From an uncultured Clostridia bacterium (GTDB taxonomy: Bacteria; Bacillota; Clostridia; Oscillospirales; Ruminococcaceae): a stretch of DNA of 64,000 nt. Below, piece by piece: positions 6,693 through 14,775 of this stretch (the first letter of the stretch is position 1; every line of letters starts with the position of its first letter). The position numbers and the translations under genes were made by a program. The notes below the pieces were generated by a model. The model was not told the DNA's origin and ran no database searches. It saw nothing but the letters and a program-made list of their open reading frames with translations. The stretch is taken from the NCBI GenBank assembly GCA_947628655.1, contig CANRAS010000006.1, positions 61,646 to 125,645 of the forward strand, read 5' to 3'.

Positions 6693-8054
6693 ATGGAAGT
6701 CAAAGAGAATAAAATGGGCGTTATGCCCGTGCGCAGGCTGTTGATAAGTATGTCATTGCCGATGGTAATTTCTATGTTCGTGCAGGCGATGTACAACCTT
6801 ATGGACAGCATTTTCGTTGCGCAGATAGATCAGGACGCGCTGACCGCCGTAAATATGGCGTTCCCTATGCAGTCGCTGATGATAGCGTTCCAGACGGGAT
6901 TGGGCGTCGGTATGAACGCTATGGTGTCAAGACTTTTGGGCGAAAAGAAACACCGCGCGGCAGGGCAGGCGGCGATCCACGGAATGCTGCTTACCCTCGT
7001 AAATTATGTGCTGTTCCTTATCGTCGGGCTTACTCTCACGGACGCGTTCTACCGTTTCCAGACAAACTCCGAGGCGGTTATCAGTTACGGCAAAGAATAT
7101 CTGAATATAATTATGATTTTCGCGTTCGGAATGTTTTATCAGATATGTTTCGAGCGTTTCCTGCAAGCGACGGGAAAGACCGTTTATTCGATGATTATGC
7201 AGGGCGCGGGCGCACTAATCAACATTGGACTTGACCCGCTGTTTATCTTTGTTTTTCATATGGGAGTAAAGGGCGCGGCGATCGCTACGGTTATCGGACA
7301 ATGCGTCGGCTGTACTATCGGCGGGATACTCCACTTCGCAAAGAACCGCGAACTGCGCCTTGATTTCAAGCGCTTTAAACTAAATAAACACACGGTAGCG
7401 AAAATATACGGCGTGGGCATACCGTCCATTCTGATGAGCGCATTAGTGTCCGTTATGACGTATCTTATGAACGTTATCCTAAAGGGCTACGAGGAAGTTT
7501 CCGCGACTGTTTTCGGAGTATACTTCAAATTACAGAGTTTTGTTGTAATGCCCGTGTTCGGAATGAATAACGGCATTGTGCCGATAATCGCGTACAATTA
7601 CGGCGCGCGCAAAGGAGAACGCATAGTAAAGACGATAAAACTCGGCGTTGTCTACGCGGTAAGCGTTATGCTCGTCGGTCTTGCGCTGTTCCAGATCCTG
7701 CCCGAATTTTTTCTGGGATTTTTCAATCCCGATGAAAATATGCTCCGCGTCGGAATACCCGCGCTGAAAATCCTCTCGCTGTCGTTCGTGTTCGCGGGCG
7801 CGTCTATCGTGCTTACGTCGTCGTTTCAGGCGCTCGGCAACGGCGTTTGGAGTTTGTTCGTGTTTATCGTAAGACTGCTTGTGCCAACGCTCCCGCTCGC
7901 TTGGCTTTTGGGCAAACTCGGAGGGCTTTCGGCGCTGTGGTTCTCACTTCCGATATGCGATATGCTCGGACTTATCCTCGCGTCAATTCTTATGCGCCTT
8001 ATGTACAAGCGCGTGATAAAACCGCTGTGCGAATTGGAAAAGGAGAACGTATAA
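6693..8054 (+). CDS. MATE family efflux transporter (DinF-like)
   Basis: A cation-antiporting exporter of drugs or metabolites with 12 predicted membrane segments over 453 residues, the usual MATE length. The N-terminus MPVRRLLISMSLPMVISMFV and QAMYNLMDSIFVAQ are typical of bacterial NorM/DinF-type members, and the second half repeats the pattern (GVGIPSILMSALVSVMTYLM). ATG 6693 follows AAGGTGA by 7 bases. The stop codon overlaps the next start (TAATG), so the small Cys protein is translationally coupled. Substrate unknown. Confidence 0.9.
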   Translation: MEVKENKMGVMPVRRLLISMSLPMVISMFVQAMYNLMDSIFVAQIDQDALTAVNMAFPMQSLMIAFQTGLGVGMNAMVSRLLGEKKHRAAGQAAIHGMLLTLVNYVLFLIVGLTLTDAFYRFQTNSEAVISYGKEYLNIIMIFAFGMFYQICFERFLQATGKTVYSMIMQGAGALINIGLDPLFIFVFHMGVKGAAIATVIGQCVGCTIGGILHFAKNRELRLDFKRFKLNKHTVAKIYGVGIPSILMSALVSVMTYLMNVILKGYEEVSATVFGVYFKLQSFVVMPVFGMNNGIVPIIAYNYGARKGERIVKTIKLGVVYAVSVMLVGLALFQILPEFFLGFFNPDENMLRVGIPALKILSLSFVFAGASIVLTSSFQALGNGVWSLFVFIVRLLVPTLPLAWLLGKLGGLSALWFSLPICDMLGLILASILMRLMYKRVIKPLCELEKENV

Positions 8055-8224
8055 TGTCAATCTGCGATGAATGTGTAAATTACGTTTACGATGAAGAGTA
8101 CGACTGCTATTCCTGCCTGGTAAATCTGGACGAGGACGAGATGTACCGTTTTCTTATGGGTACAAACGAAAGCTGTCCGTATTTCGACCGCGACGACGAA
8201 TATTTCCTTGCTAAAAAACAATGA
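8054..8224 (+). CDS. DUF6472-like small Cys-rich protein
   Basis: The 56-residue product begins MSICDECVNYVYDEEYDCYS and carries four or five Cys residues (CDEC, CYSC, and a late SCPYF), suggesting a small metal site, probably zinc. The spacing and the NLDEDEMYRFL segment recall the short DUF6472 family found in many Clostridia; this is from memory and function is unknown. The ATG overlaps the MATE stop by one base, so the two are co-translated. A hairpin follows the gene. Confidence 0.75.
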   Translation: MSICDECVNYVYDEEYDCYSCLVNLDEDEMYRFLMGTNESCPYFDRDDEYFLAKKQ

Positions 8225-8231
8225 CCCGACA

Positions 8232-8268
8232 ATTCGCCCGAAGTGTACGGCTTTGGGCGAATAATTTT
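8232..8268 (+). terminator. Terminator after the MATE operon
   Basis: ATTCGCCCGAAG pairs with CTTTGGGCGAAT (one mismatch), followed by AATTTTGTG. Confidence 0.6.
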
Positions 8269-8282
8269 GTGTATATTTACTA

Positions 8283-8311
8283 TTGACTTTTATAATTAAC
8301 GGTTGTAAAAT
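8283..8311 (+). promoter_or_regulatory. Promoter of the marR-ABC exporter operon
   Basis: TTGACT (8283-8288), 17-base spacer, TAAAAT (8306-8311). The AT-rich bases after the -10 box are a likely MarR operator, but no clean palindrome is visible. Confidence 0.7.
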
Positions 8312-8364
8312 ACTAACGTAGGTAAAGAATTTATGTGAAATTAAGGAGGACAAAAGCGTAGAAA

Positions 8365-8868
8365 ATGAAATATCTGTTTGATTTTCTGAGTAAAAATCCG
8401 TTGTCTAAGGATTGCATATCGAACGGGCAGATCGGCATATTTTTGAACAGCCTGATAAAGATGATGAACATAAAGTCGAATTTGCTTGAAGAGTGTCATA
8501 CGCCAAATTCCGAAATGACGCTTTTGTATTTCGCGCTCGAAAGATATGCGGACGACGGGAAATATCCGACCGCGGCACAGGCGGCGGAGTGCCTAAAGGT
8601 CAGTGCGCCGTCCGTTTCGCGGACGCTGAAAAGCCTTGAAGAAAAGAAACTGATAAAGCGCAGTCAGGACAAAGCCGACCGCCGCGCGGTGCGGATCACC
8701 GTCACAAGAGCGGGACGGGCGAGGGTGGACAAATTGCTGTCCAGCCTTATTGCAATAATGAACGGCGCTATGAAAGAGTTCACAAACGAGGAAATTGAAA
8801 CAATGGCTGAACTTCACAACAGACTGTTCAATTCCATAGAAAAAGCCGTAAACGAAAGGGGTAAATGA
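8365..8868 (+). CDS. MarR family transcriptional regulator
   Basis: The 167-residue protein has the MarR winged helix: YPTAAQAAECLKVSAPSVSR is the helix-turn-helix, followed by TLKSLEEKKLIKRSQDKADR (wing start) and a C-terminal dimerisation helix. It probably binds its own promoter and controls the ABC exporter whose TTG start lies one base after its TGA stop. The AAGGAGGA site is 15 bases from the ATG, a little long, but no better in-frame start exists. The ligand is not predictable; MarR plus a MacB-type exporter suggests response to a toxic compound or peptide. Confidence 0.88.
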   Translation: MKYLFDFLSKNPLSKDCISNGQIGIFLNSLIKMMNIKSNLLEECHTPNSEMTLLYFALERYADDGKYPTAAQAAECLKVSAPSVSRTLKSLEEKKLIKRSQDKADRRAVRITVTRAGRARVDKLLSSLIAIMNGAMKEFTNEEIETMAELHNRLFNSIEKAVNERGK

Positions 8869-8869
8869 A

Positions 8870-11665
8870 TTGCTTGAAATAAAGAACATAACTAAAGACT
8901 ATAAGACGGGCGCGGATACGATACACGCTCTGCGCGGTGTGTCGATAGCTTTCCGCGACAGCGAACTTGTGGCAATTCTCGGACATTCGGGGTGCGGAAA
9001 AACGACGCTCCTCAATATCATAGGCGGGCTTGACCGATACACGTCGGGCGACCTTATCATTGACGGGCGCTCGACAAAGGAATATAAAGACCGCGACTGG
9101 GACACCTACAGAAACCATTCGATAGGGTTTATATTCCAAAGCTATAACCTTATTCCTCACCAGTCTGTTCTGTCGAACGTCGAACTTGCGCTTACGCTTT
9201 CGGGCGTTTCCAAAGCGGAACGCCGCCGCCGCGCAAAAGAGGCGCTCGAAAAAGTTGGGCTCGGCGACCAGTTAAACAAGCGCCCGAACCAGATGTCGGG
9301 CGGTCAGATGCAGCGCGTGGCTATCGCCCGCGCGCTCGTAAACGACCCCGATATTCTGCTTGCGGACGAGCCGACAGGCGCGCTCGACAGCGAAACTTCC
9401 ATTCAGATTATGGAACTTGTAAAGGAAATCGCGAAAGACCGCCTTGTAATTATGGTAACGCACAATCCCGACCTTGCGAACGACTACGCAACGCGCATAG
9501 TAAAACTCGTTGACGGGCAGATAAAAAGCGACACAAAGCCGTTCGACCCCGCCGAGGAAAAGCCCGAAAAGAAAACCGCGAAAGCAAAGAGCGGAAAGAA
9601 AACGAAGATGAGTTTTTTAACCGCGCTTTCGCTGTCGCGCAATAACCTTATGACGAAAAAGGGCAGAACGTTCTTAACCGCGTTCGCGGGGAGCATAGGA
9701 ATAATAGGCATTGCGCTTATTTTGTCGCTTTCAAACGGTGTGCAGACGTATATTGACGATGTGGAACATTCAACGCTCGCAAGCTATCCCATTCAGCTTG
9801 AAAAAGAGGCGGTGAATTATTCGGGGCTTATGGGTTCTCTTGTCGAAACCGGGGAAAGCGAATTGAACGAAGAACGCGCCCCCGACCGCATTTACACAAA
9901 CGACCTATCCACGCAAATGATGAAATCAATGCTGTCCGAGATAAAGGAAAACGACCTCGACAGCTTTATGGAGTATCTTAATACTAATCCCGATGATATT
10001 ATGGACAGCATAAGCGAGATTAAATACGGGCATAAGTCAAAGCTGTATGTGTTCTCGCGGGATATTAACGATAAGATAATGCGCGTAAACCCCTCGACCG
10101 CAACGCAGGCGATGATGGGAGATGAAATGGCGGGGTCCGTAATGGGAATGATGGGTACGATGTCCACGTTTACGGGCGTTGACATTGCCGCGCGCGCAAA
10201 TTGCTTTGAACAGCTGCTTTCAAACGAGCGCATTGAAGAACAGTATGAAACGATAGCGGGACGGCTCCCCGAAAATTATGACGAAGTTGTTGTTATCGTA
10301 AACCGCAATAACGAGATGTCGAACGTCACGCTTTACACTCTGGGACTTCTCGACCAGTCCGAACTCGGCGAGATGATGAGCCACATCATGGAGGGCGAGG
10401 CATGGGATATTGAAACGGGCAAGGAAAGCTATACCTATGACGAGATGATGAACTTAAAGTTCACGGTGCTTACCCCGTCCGACCTGTTCAAGGAGAACGA
10501 CGAGGGCGGTTATGACGATATGAGTACCGACCAGGAGTTTATGGAAAACGCTCTGAAAAACGGTCTTGAACTTAAAGTTGTCGGCATAATCCGTCCGAAC
10601 GGCGACAGCCTGCTTAACGCAGGCACGGAGGGCGGTATAGGCTACACTTACGCGCTGACTGAATATATGATAGAGAAAGCTAACAATTCCGCGCTTGTAA
10701 AAAAACAGCAGGAGAACCCCGACACGGATATTTTCACGGGGATAGATTTCCCGAAAGAGGGCGACGAACCCGCGGAACCGATGTCGCAGGAAGAGGCGAT
10801 GAACAAGATAATGGAACTTCTGTCGCAGGAGCAAATGGCGCAGATTTTCCGCACGGTGCTTGAAACGCTCACACCCGAACAGCAAATGCAGGTAATGCAA
10901 GCGCCGAGCGAACAGCAGTTCGCTATGCTCTCGCAGTTTGCCGAACCGAACAAGGTTACGGGCGCGCTGATGAGCGTACTCACGGTTGACCAAATGCAGA
11001 AGTTGCAGGAAATGACGCTCCCGCCTAAAGAAACCGACGCGACATACGAGGGCAACCTCGAACTGTTGGGCGCGGACAGCGTATCATCGCCCGACACCGT
11101 ATATATTTACGCAAAAGACTTTGAAAGCAAGGAAAAATTATCTACGCTTATATCCGACTACAACAAGCGTATGAAAGACGAGGACAGCGAGGAAAAAGCG
11201 ATAGAATACACGGACTACATCGGTATGATGATTTCGGGAGTTTCCGATATAATCAACGCTATTTCGTATATTCTCGTGGCGTTCGTTGCAATTTCGCTTA
11301 TAGTATCGTCGATAATGATAGGGATAATAACGTACATCTCTGTACTTGAACGCACAAAGGAAATAGGCATACTCCGCGCGATGGGCGCGTCCAAGAGCAA
11401 CATTTCGAGCGTATTCAACGCCGAAACGCTTATCGTGGGCTTTGCCGCGGGAATAATCGGTATTCTCGTGACGGTGCTGTTAAATATCCCGATAAACGCG
11501 CTGATACTGAAACTCACGGGGATAAAGAACATCTCGTCGAGCCTGCCGCCTGTAGCGGGCGCGGTGCTTGTAGTTATCAGTATGTTGCTTACGCTGATAG
11601 CAGGCTTGTTCCCCGCGCGGGTAGCGGCGAAGAAAGACCCCGTTATCGCGCTGAGGACGGAGTAG
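8870..11665 (+). CDS. MacB-type ABC exporter, fused ATPase and FtsX permease
   Basis: One 931-residue chain combines an ABC ATPase (residues 1-225; Walker A GHSGCGKTT, signature MSGGQMQRVAIARAL, Walker B ILLADEPTGALDS, H-loop VTHN), a Lys-rich linker, a first membrane helix near 265-285, a long extracytoplasmic domain to about 770, and three membrane helices near the C-terminus (FtsX fold). Type VII ABC proteins of this kind move no solute through the membrane but power export of peptides or lipoproteins or signal across it. The extracytoplasmic domain is Met-, Gln- and Glu-rich near residues 640-710. The TTG start is one base from the marR stop. The TAG stop opens a six-unit heptad array. 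Confidence 0.88.
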   Translation: MLEIKNITKDYKTGADTIHALRGVSIAFRDSELVAILGHSGCGKTTLLNIIGGLDRYTSGDLIIDGRSTKEYKDRDWDTYRNHSIGFIFQSYNLIPHQSVLSNVELALTLSGVSKAERRRRAKEALEKVGLGDQLNKRPNQMSGGQMQRVAIARALVNDPDILLADEPTGALDSETSIQIMELVKEIAKDRLVIMVTHNPDLANDYATRIVKLVDGQIKSDTKPFDPAEEKPEKKTAKAKSGKKTKMSFLTALSLSRNNLMTKKGRTFLTAFAGSIGIIGIALILSLSNGVQTYIDDVEHSTLASYPIQLEKEAVNYSGLMGSLVETGESELNEERAPDRIYTNDLSTQMMKSMLSEIKENDLDSFMEYLNTNPDDIMDSISEIKYGHKSKLYVFSRDINDKIMRVNPSTATQAMMGDEMAGSVMGMMGTMSTFTGVDIAARANCFEQLLSNERIEEQYETIAGRLPENYDEVVVIVNRNNEMSNVTLYTLGLLDQSELGEMMSHIMEGEAWDIETGKESYTYDEMMNLKFTVLTPSDLFKENDEGGYDDMSTDQEFMENALKNGLELKVVGIIRPNGDSLLNAGTEGGIGYTYALTEYMIEKANNSALVKKQQENPDTDIFTGIDFPKEGDEPAEPMSQEEAMNKIMELLSQEQMAQIFRTVLETLTPEQQMQVMQAPSEQQFAMLSQFAEPNKVTGALMSVLTVDQMQKLQEMTLPPKETDATYEGNLELLGADSVSSPDTVYIYAKDFESKEKLSTLISDYNKRMKDEDSEEKAIEYTDYIGMMISGVSDIINAISYILVAFVAISLIVSSIMIGIITYISVLERTKEIGILRAMGASKSNISSVFNAETLIVGFAAGIIGILVTVLLNIPINALILKLTGIKNISSSLPPVAGAVLVVISMLLTLIAGLFPARVAAKKDPVIALRTE

Positions 11666-11704
11666 CGGGTAGTTGATAGGGAATAGTTGTTAGTTGTTAG
11701 TTGC
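11663..11704 (+). repeat. Heptad array starting at the ABC exporter stop codon
   Basis: TAGCGGG, TAGTTGA, TAGGGAA, TAGTTGT, TAGTTGT, TAGTTGC. Six consecutive units, each beginning TAG; the first is the stop codon. This is the clearest array in the window. Confidence 0.92.
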
Positions 11705-11730
11705 GCGGGCGTTGCCCGCGCATTTTGTTT
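11702..11730 (+). terminator. Hairpin terminator behind the heptad array
   Basis: TGCGCGGGC-GTT-GCCCGCGCA followed by TTTTGTTT, immediately after the last heptad. Confidence 0.75.
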
Positions 11731-11755
11731 ACCGCGATGAGCCGCGTTTTAACTA

Positions 11756-11873
11756 GTCGCCGCAGGCGAGGGAAAGTTTCGCCAGCCTTTTCAAAGGCTG
11801 CGGGGTCACGGGGCAGAGCCCCGTGTCGCCGCGCAGCGGCGAAACAAACAGTCGCCGAAAGGCGACTGTTATC
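11756..11873 (+). repeat. Palindromic module A, copy 3
   Basis: As copy 1, but the central palindrome is changed coordinately to CACGGGGCAGAGCCCCGTG. Paired substitutions on both arms keep the fold, as also seen in copy 5. Confidence 0.85.
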
Positions 11874-11884
11874 AACCCCCACCA

Positions 11885-11976
11885 GTGCAGTTTTTCCCGC
11901 GCCCGACCGAATTTCCCCCGCAAGGGGGAAAGAGGGAAAGGCGCGAGGAAAAGCTGCCAAGGGCGCGCCGTGAACC
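11885..11976 (+). repeat. Palindromic module B, copy 2
   Basis: Nearly identical to 535-627, again directly behind module A. Confidence 0.82.
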
Positions 11977-12030
11977 GCTAACACAAAGGCACAAAACCCG
12001 CTGTAAAGCAACGCCGTCCCCCGCGCCGCA

Positions 12031-12209
12031 TAGCCCGCGTTTTGCGCGGAGCGCAAAACAACGGCGCGTAAGCGCCGTTAATTCGCCGTCAGGCGAATTG
12101 CGGGCGGTCGGGCAACGGCGCGTACACGGCGGCGCAGGCGCGTTTGACGCAGGACGGCAACGGTACGCGGGATAAGGGCGCGGGGCGCTTGAATTGAGCC
12201 ACGCTAAAC
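12031..12209 (+). repeat. Palindromic module C, copy 2
   Basis: Matches 1053-1230, with the same order of palindromes and the same GAATTGAGCCAC end. Confidence 0.8.
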
Positions 12210-12268
12210 GCGCCTTTACAGCAGATAGGTGGCTTTGGTCGGCGGGGCGGGGGTGGCTTTGGCTTACC

Positions 12269-12514
12269 GCGCCCCCTTATCGCGGTGGGCGTTTTCTCGC
12301 GCCCCCACTTCGCCCCCGCAAGGGGCGAAGTCTGGGGCACTCGAAAACGCGACGGTTTGCCGTCTGAAATTCGCCCAAAGTTGCGCCCCCATCATACAAA
12401 ATGCCACTGTCAAACGTGGCTTTTGGGGCGCAACTTTTCGCGAATTTCACCCCGCCTGACGGCGTGGTCGTTTGGCTACGCCAAACGACGGCAAACCGCA
12501 AAACGCGCCTGCTG
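12269..12514 (+). repeat. Palindromic module D, copy 1
   Basis: Starts GCGCCCCCTTATCGCGGTGG and GCGTTTTCTCG. ACGGTTTGCCGTCTGAAATT near 12350 pairs with GCGAATTTCA and GACGGCAAACCG near 12440-12498, enclosing GTTGCGCCCC/GGGGCGCAAC and GTTTGGCTACGCCAAAC, so about 150 bases can form one nested hairpin. Related copies: 18045-18250 (-) and 57472-57668 (+). Confidence 0.78.
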
Positions 12515-12530
12515 TCCCTAAGCGCCGAAC

Positions 12531-12621
12531 CCCAACCCGTGCAGCTTTTCCTCGCGCCTTTCCCTCTTTCCCCCTTACGGGGGAAATTCGGTCGGGCGCG
12601 GGCAAAGCTGCACGGGTTGGG
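12531..12621 (-). repeat. Palindromic module B, copy 3, with perfect 18-bp inverted ends
   Basis: Ends CCCAACCCGTGCAGCTTT (12531-12548) and its exact complement (12604-12621) enclose the module B hairpin. These are the longest terminal inverted repeats in the window and give the element the shape of a miniature transposable element. Confidence 0.8.
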
Positions 12622-12628
12622 TTGACCA

Positions 12629-12760
12629 CAGCCGCCTTCGGCGGCTGTTTATTTCGCCGCTTCGCGGCGACCAGAGGGCTCTGCCCTCTGGACTCCCGCA
12701 GCCTTTGAAAAGGCTGGCGAAACTTTTACAGCCTACGGCGGGGTCGGTTACGGGTGCTAC
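12629..12760 (-). repeat. Palindromic module A, copy 4
   Basis: Reverse orientation, carrying the CCAGAGGGC-type core and the long-form end GACCCCGCCGTAGGCTG. Its outer end abuts the heptad array of the minus-strand gene at 12791. Confidence 0.83.
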
Positions 12761-12765
12761 TCCGT

Positions 12766-12793
12766 TTTCTAGCCTCTAACCTCTAACCGCCTA
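12766..12793 (-). repeat. Heptad array starting at the stop codon of the 247-residue membrane protein
   Basis: On the minus strand: TAGGCGG, TTAGAGG, TTAGAGG, CTAGAAA. The first TAG is the stop codon. Confidence 0.85.
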
Positions 12794-13534
12794 CTTCTTG
12801 CTTTTCCCCCTAACCGCTCTGCCGATTACCCACATTATGATAGTGACGCAAAGGAATATCAGCACGAATGTGTTGACTTCCTCCTCCCAACGCAGAATAA
12901 GTACCGCCGCGTCGCCTAATACCGCAACTATAAACGGTATCGGCGAAAATCTGCTCTCGGCGCGTGTCGCAAAAAACTTTGAAAGCATTATCGTGAACAT
13001 TCCCACCATTCCCGCAGATACTATGCACTCTATCGGTATAAATACATTCGCAAGTTCTATGTTCGTGTGGTAAACTACGGGTATCGCCATTGAGTACGCC
13101 GTGATGTAGCCGAACGTTACCCATTTCATCGCCGCGCCGCCGAAGTTCTTCGCGCTTTCGGCAGTATGGAACGCCATCGCTATCAGTATCATTCCGTATG
13201 ATGCGAATTGCATAGGCAAAATCGAACCCTCGGTGTGTACCATTCCGCCTAACAGAAGTATCCCCGCCGCTATCGCGAGTTCGGAGAAAATATCGCTGTC
13301 GTGATTTTTTACAACGCCCATAAAACGTATCACCGCATAGATATATGAGCCGAATATCGCGAACAGCGTCAGCATTATCATATAGTATTCAAGCTGGTCG
13401 GCGGTTTTGTGTCCGCCCATACAGAACTTTACAACGCTGATAACGCGCTCGATTGTAAGTATCACAAAATACAACGCCAGAAATATGAATTTGAATTTTG
13501 AAAAATCGGCGGTTTTCTTTGAGTTTTCGGTCAT
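12791..13534 (-). CDS. Polytopic membrane protein, unknown
   Basis: The 247-residue protein has about eight hydrophobic segments (roughly residues 13-33, 45-68, 80-100, 104-122, 135-155, 163-185, 198-213 and 219-239) and short polar ends. No transport or enzyme motif was recognised. A His (AMAFHTAESAKNFGG) and an Arg-Trp-Glu-Glu-Glu cluster in loops may matter. ATG 13534 follows AGAGGGAAAA. It ends KK-stop inside a heptad array and converges on the ABC exporter across 1.1 kb of repeat modules. Confidence 0.75.
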   Translation of the reverse strand: MTENSKKTADFSKFKFIFLALYFVILTIERVISVVKFCMGGHKTADQLEYYMIMLTLFAIFGSYIYAVIRFMGVVKNHDSDIFSELAIAAGILLLGGMVHTEGSILPMQFASYGMILIAMAFHTAESAKNFGGAAMKWVTFGYITAYSMAIPVVYHTNIELANVFIPIECIVSAGMVGMFTIMLSKFFATRAESRFSPIPFIVAVLGDAAVLILRWEEEVNTFVLIFLCVTIIMWVIGRAVRGKSKK

Positions 13535-13896
13535 TTGATTTTCCCTCTTTCGGTTGATTTTTGCGTGCGCCGTAAATCTAATGGGCGCGGTTTTTCATAT
13601 TCTCCCCGCCGTGGGCGGGGGAAATTTTGGTTGATTTTTGTGTGCGCCTGTTGTCGTTATTCGGCGCGAATTTTGGATATTATTCGGTTTTTATGCGTTG
13701 TTCGCCTTGCTTTTTATCGGAATATTTCAACGCTTTTCACAGGCTGATTAACGTGCAGGAGCGGTGTGTTCAGCGCATTTCCGCAATTACGTCACGGGGA
13801 TTTTTAAAATATTTCCACGCGATTTCCTGCGCTTTCCTCTGCTTTTGGAAATGAATAATATTCAATTTTTATGCAGTATTTTTTCGCACAAAACAG
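13535..13896. other. Intergenic region with a 20-bp direct repeat and a REP-like palindrome
   Basis: No gene seen. GGTTGATTTTTGCGTGCGCC (13552-13571) recurs with one mismatch at 13629-13648, 77 bases apart. Between the two lies CCCCGCC-GTG-GGCGGGG (about 13603-13619). The rest is unstructured T-rich sequence that probably includes the promoter region of the 247-residue gene, although no consensus promoter stands out. Confidence 0.5.
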
Positions 13897-14685
13897 TCAA
13901 ACCGCTATGTATTCCCCGCTTGTCATAACGGGAGCGCAGGTTAGTGTGTAGTCGCGTTCTTCGATTAGTCCGCGCGTTTCTAATAATCTTTTGGTACACG
14001 TTTTCGCGGTAACGGGAGTGTTGTTGTTTTCGGAAAGGTGTCCCAAAATCAGGCGGCGCGTGCCGTTTTTTACAAGCGTTTCGCAGAATGCCGCGCAGTC
14101 CTCGTTCGACAAATGCCCGCGACTGCTCATTATTCTGCGTTTGAGTTCGGCGGGGTAGCTCGGGTTTTTCCTCAGCATTGTTTCATCGTAATTGCTCTCG
14201 ATAAGTACCGTCGTTACGCCTTTCAGCGCGGCTTTCGCCTGTTCGGTGACTTCACCCGTGTCGGTGCATATGCCGAACTTCTCGCCGTGAAAATCAATAA
14301 TATAACCAACGCTGTCTGCAGAATCGTGCGAGGTCTTGAAACACGTGACCTCGAACGCCGCGCTTTTATAGCCCTCGCACGGGTCAAACAGTTCCGCGTC
14401 CTGCGGAATTATGCCGTTGCTTTTCATTTGAGATACACAAAGCGCCGGCGCGAATATCGGAATATTCGTGTGCTTGATAATTTGCTCTAGTGCTTTTATA
14501 TGGTCGCTGTGTTCGTGAGTAATGAAAACCGCCTCGATATTTTCGATTTTCGTGTCTATCAAATCAAGCGCGTTTTTAAGTGCGCGAAAAGAACAGCCCG
14601 CGTCAATCAAAACGCCGTGACCAAGCGTTCCGATAAACGTTGCGTTCCCCGAACTTGAAGAGCAAATCGGGTAAATCCTCGCCAT
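13897..14685 (-). CDS. Metallo-beta-lactamase-fold hydrolase, WalJ/YycJ-like
   Basis: The 262-residue protein has the intact metal motif THEHSDH near residue 75 and the opening PICSSSSGNATFIGTLGHGV and LIDAGCSFRAL that marks the WalJ (YycJ) family. WalJ is a cytoplasmic exonuclease-like enzyme with a role in cell-wall and replication coordination; in Bacillus it lies in the walRK operon, here absent. The start MARIYPICS was chosen because CGAGGAAATT precedes ATG 14685; the upstream extension has no site. It lies 90 bases downstream of murA on the same strand and may be co-transcribed. No heptad array. Confidence 0.85.
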   Translation of the reverse strand: MARIYPICSSSSGNATFIGTLGHGVLIDAGCSFRALKNALDLIDTKIENIEAVFITHEHSDHIKALEQIIKHTNIPIFAPALCVSQMKSNGIIPQDAELFDPCEGYKSAAFEVTCFKTSHDSADSVGYIIDFHGEKFGICTDTGEVTEQAKAALKGVTTVLIESNYDETMLRKNPSYPAELKRRIMSSRGHLSNEDCAAFCETLVKNGTRRLILGHLSENNNTPVTAKTCTKRLLETRGLIEERDYTLTCAPVMTSGEYIAV

Positions 14686-14775
14686 AATTTCCTCGTTCCC
14701 TCCGTTAAAATTTAGCCTTACCGTCAACAATCTCCCCCATTGCAATAAGGGGGAGGAATTTGTATTTTCGCGGGG

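Noticed and set aside
11697..12708. Several ORFs of 60-119 codons across the 1.1 kb gap
   Set aside because: All fall in repeat modules, overlap each other on both strands and are not kept between module copies.
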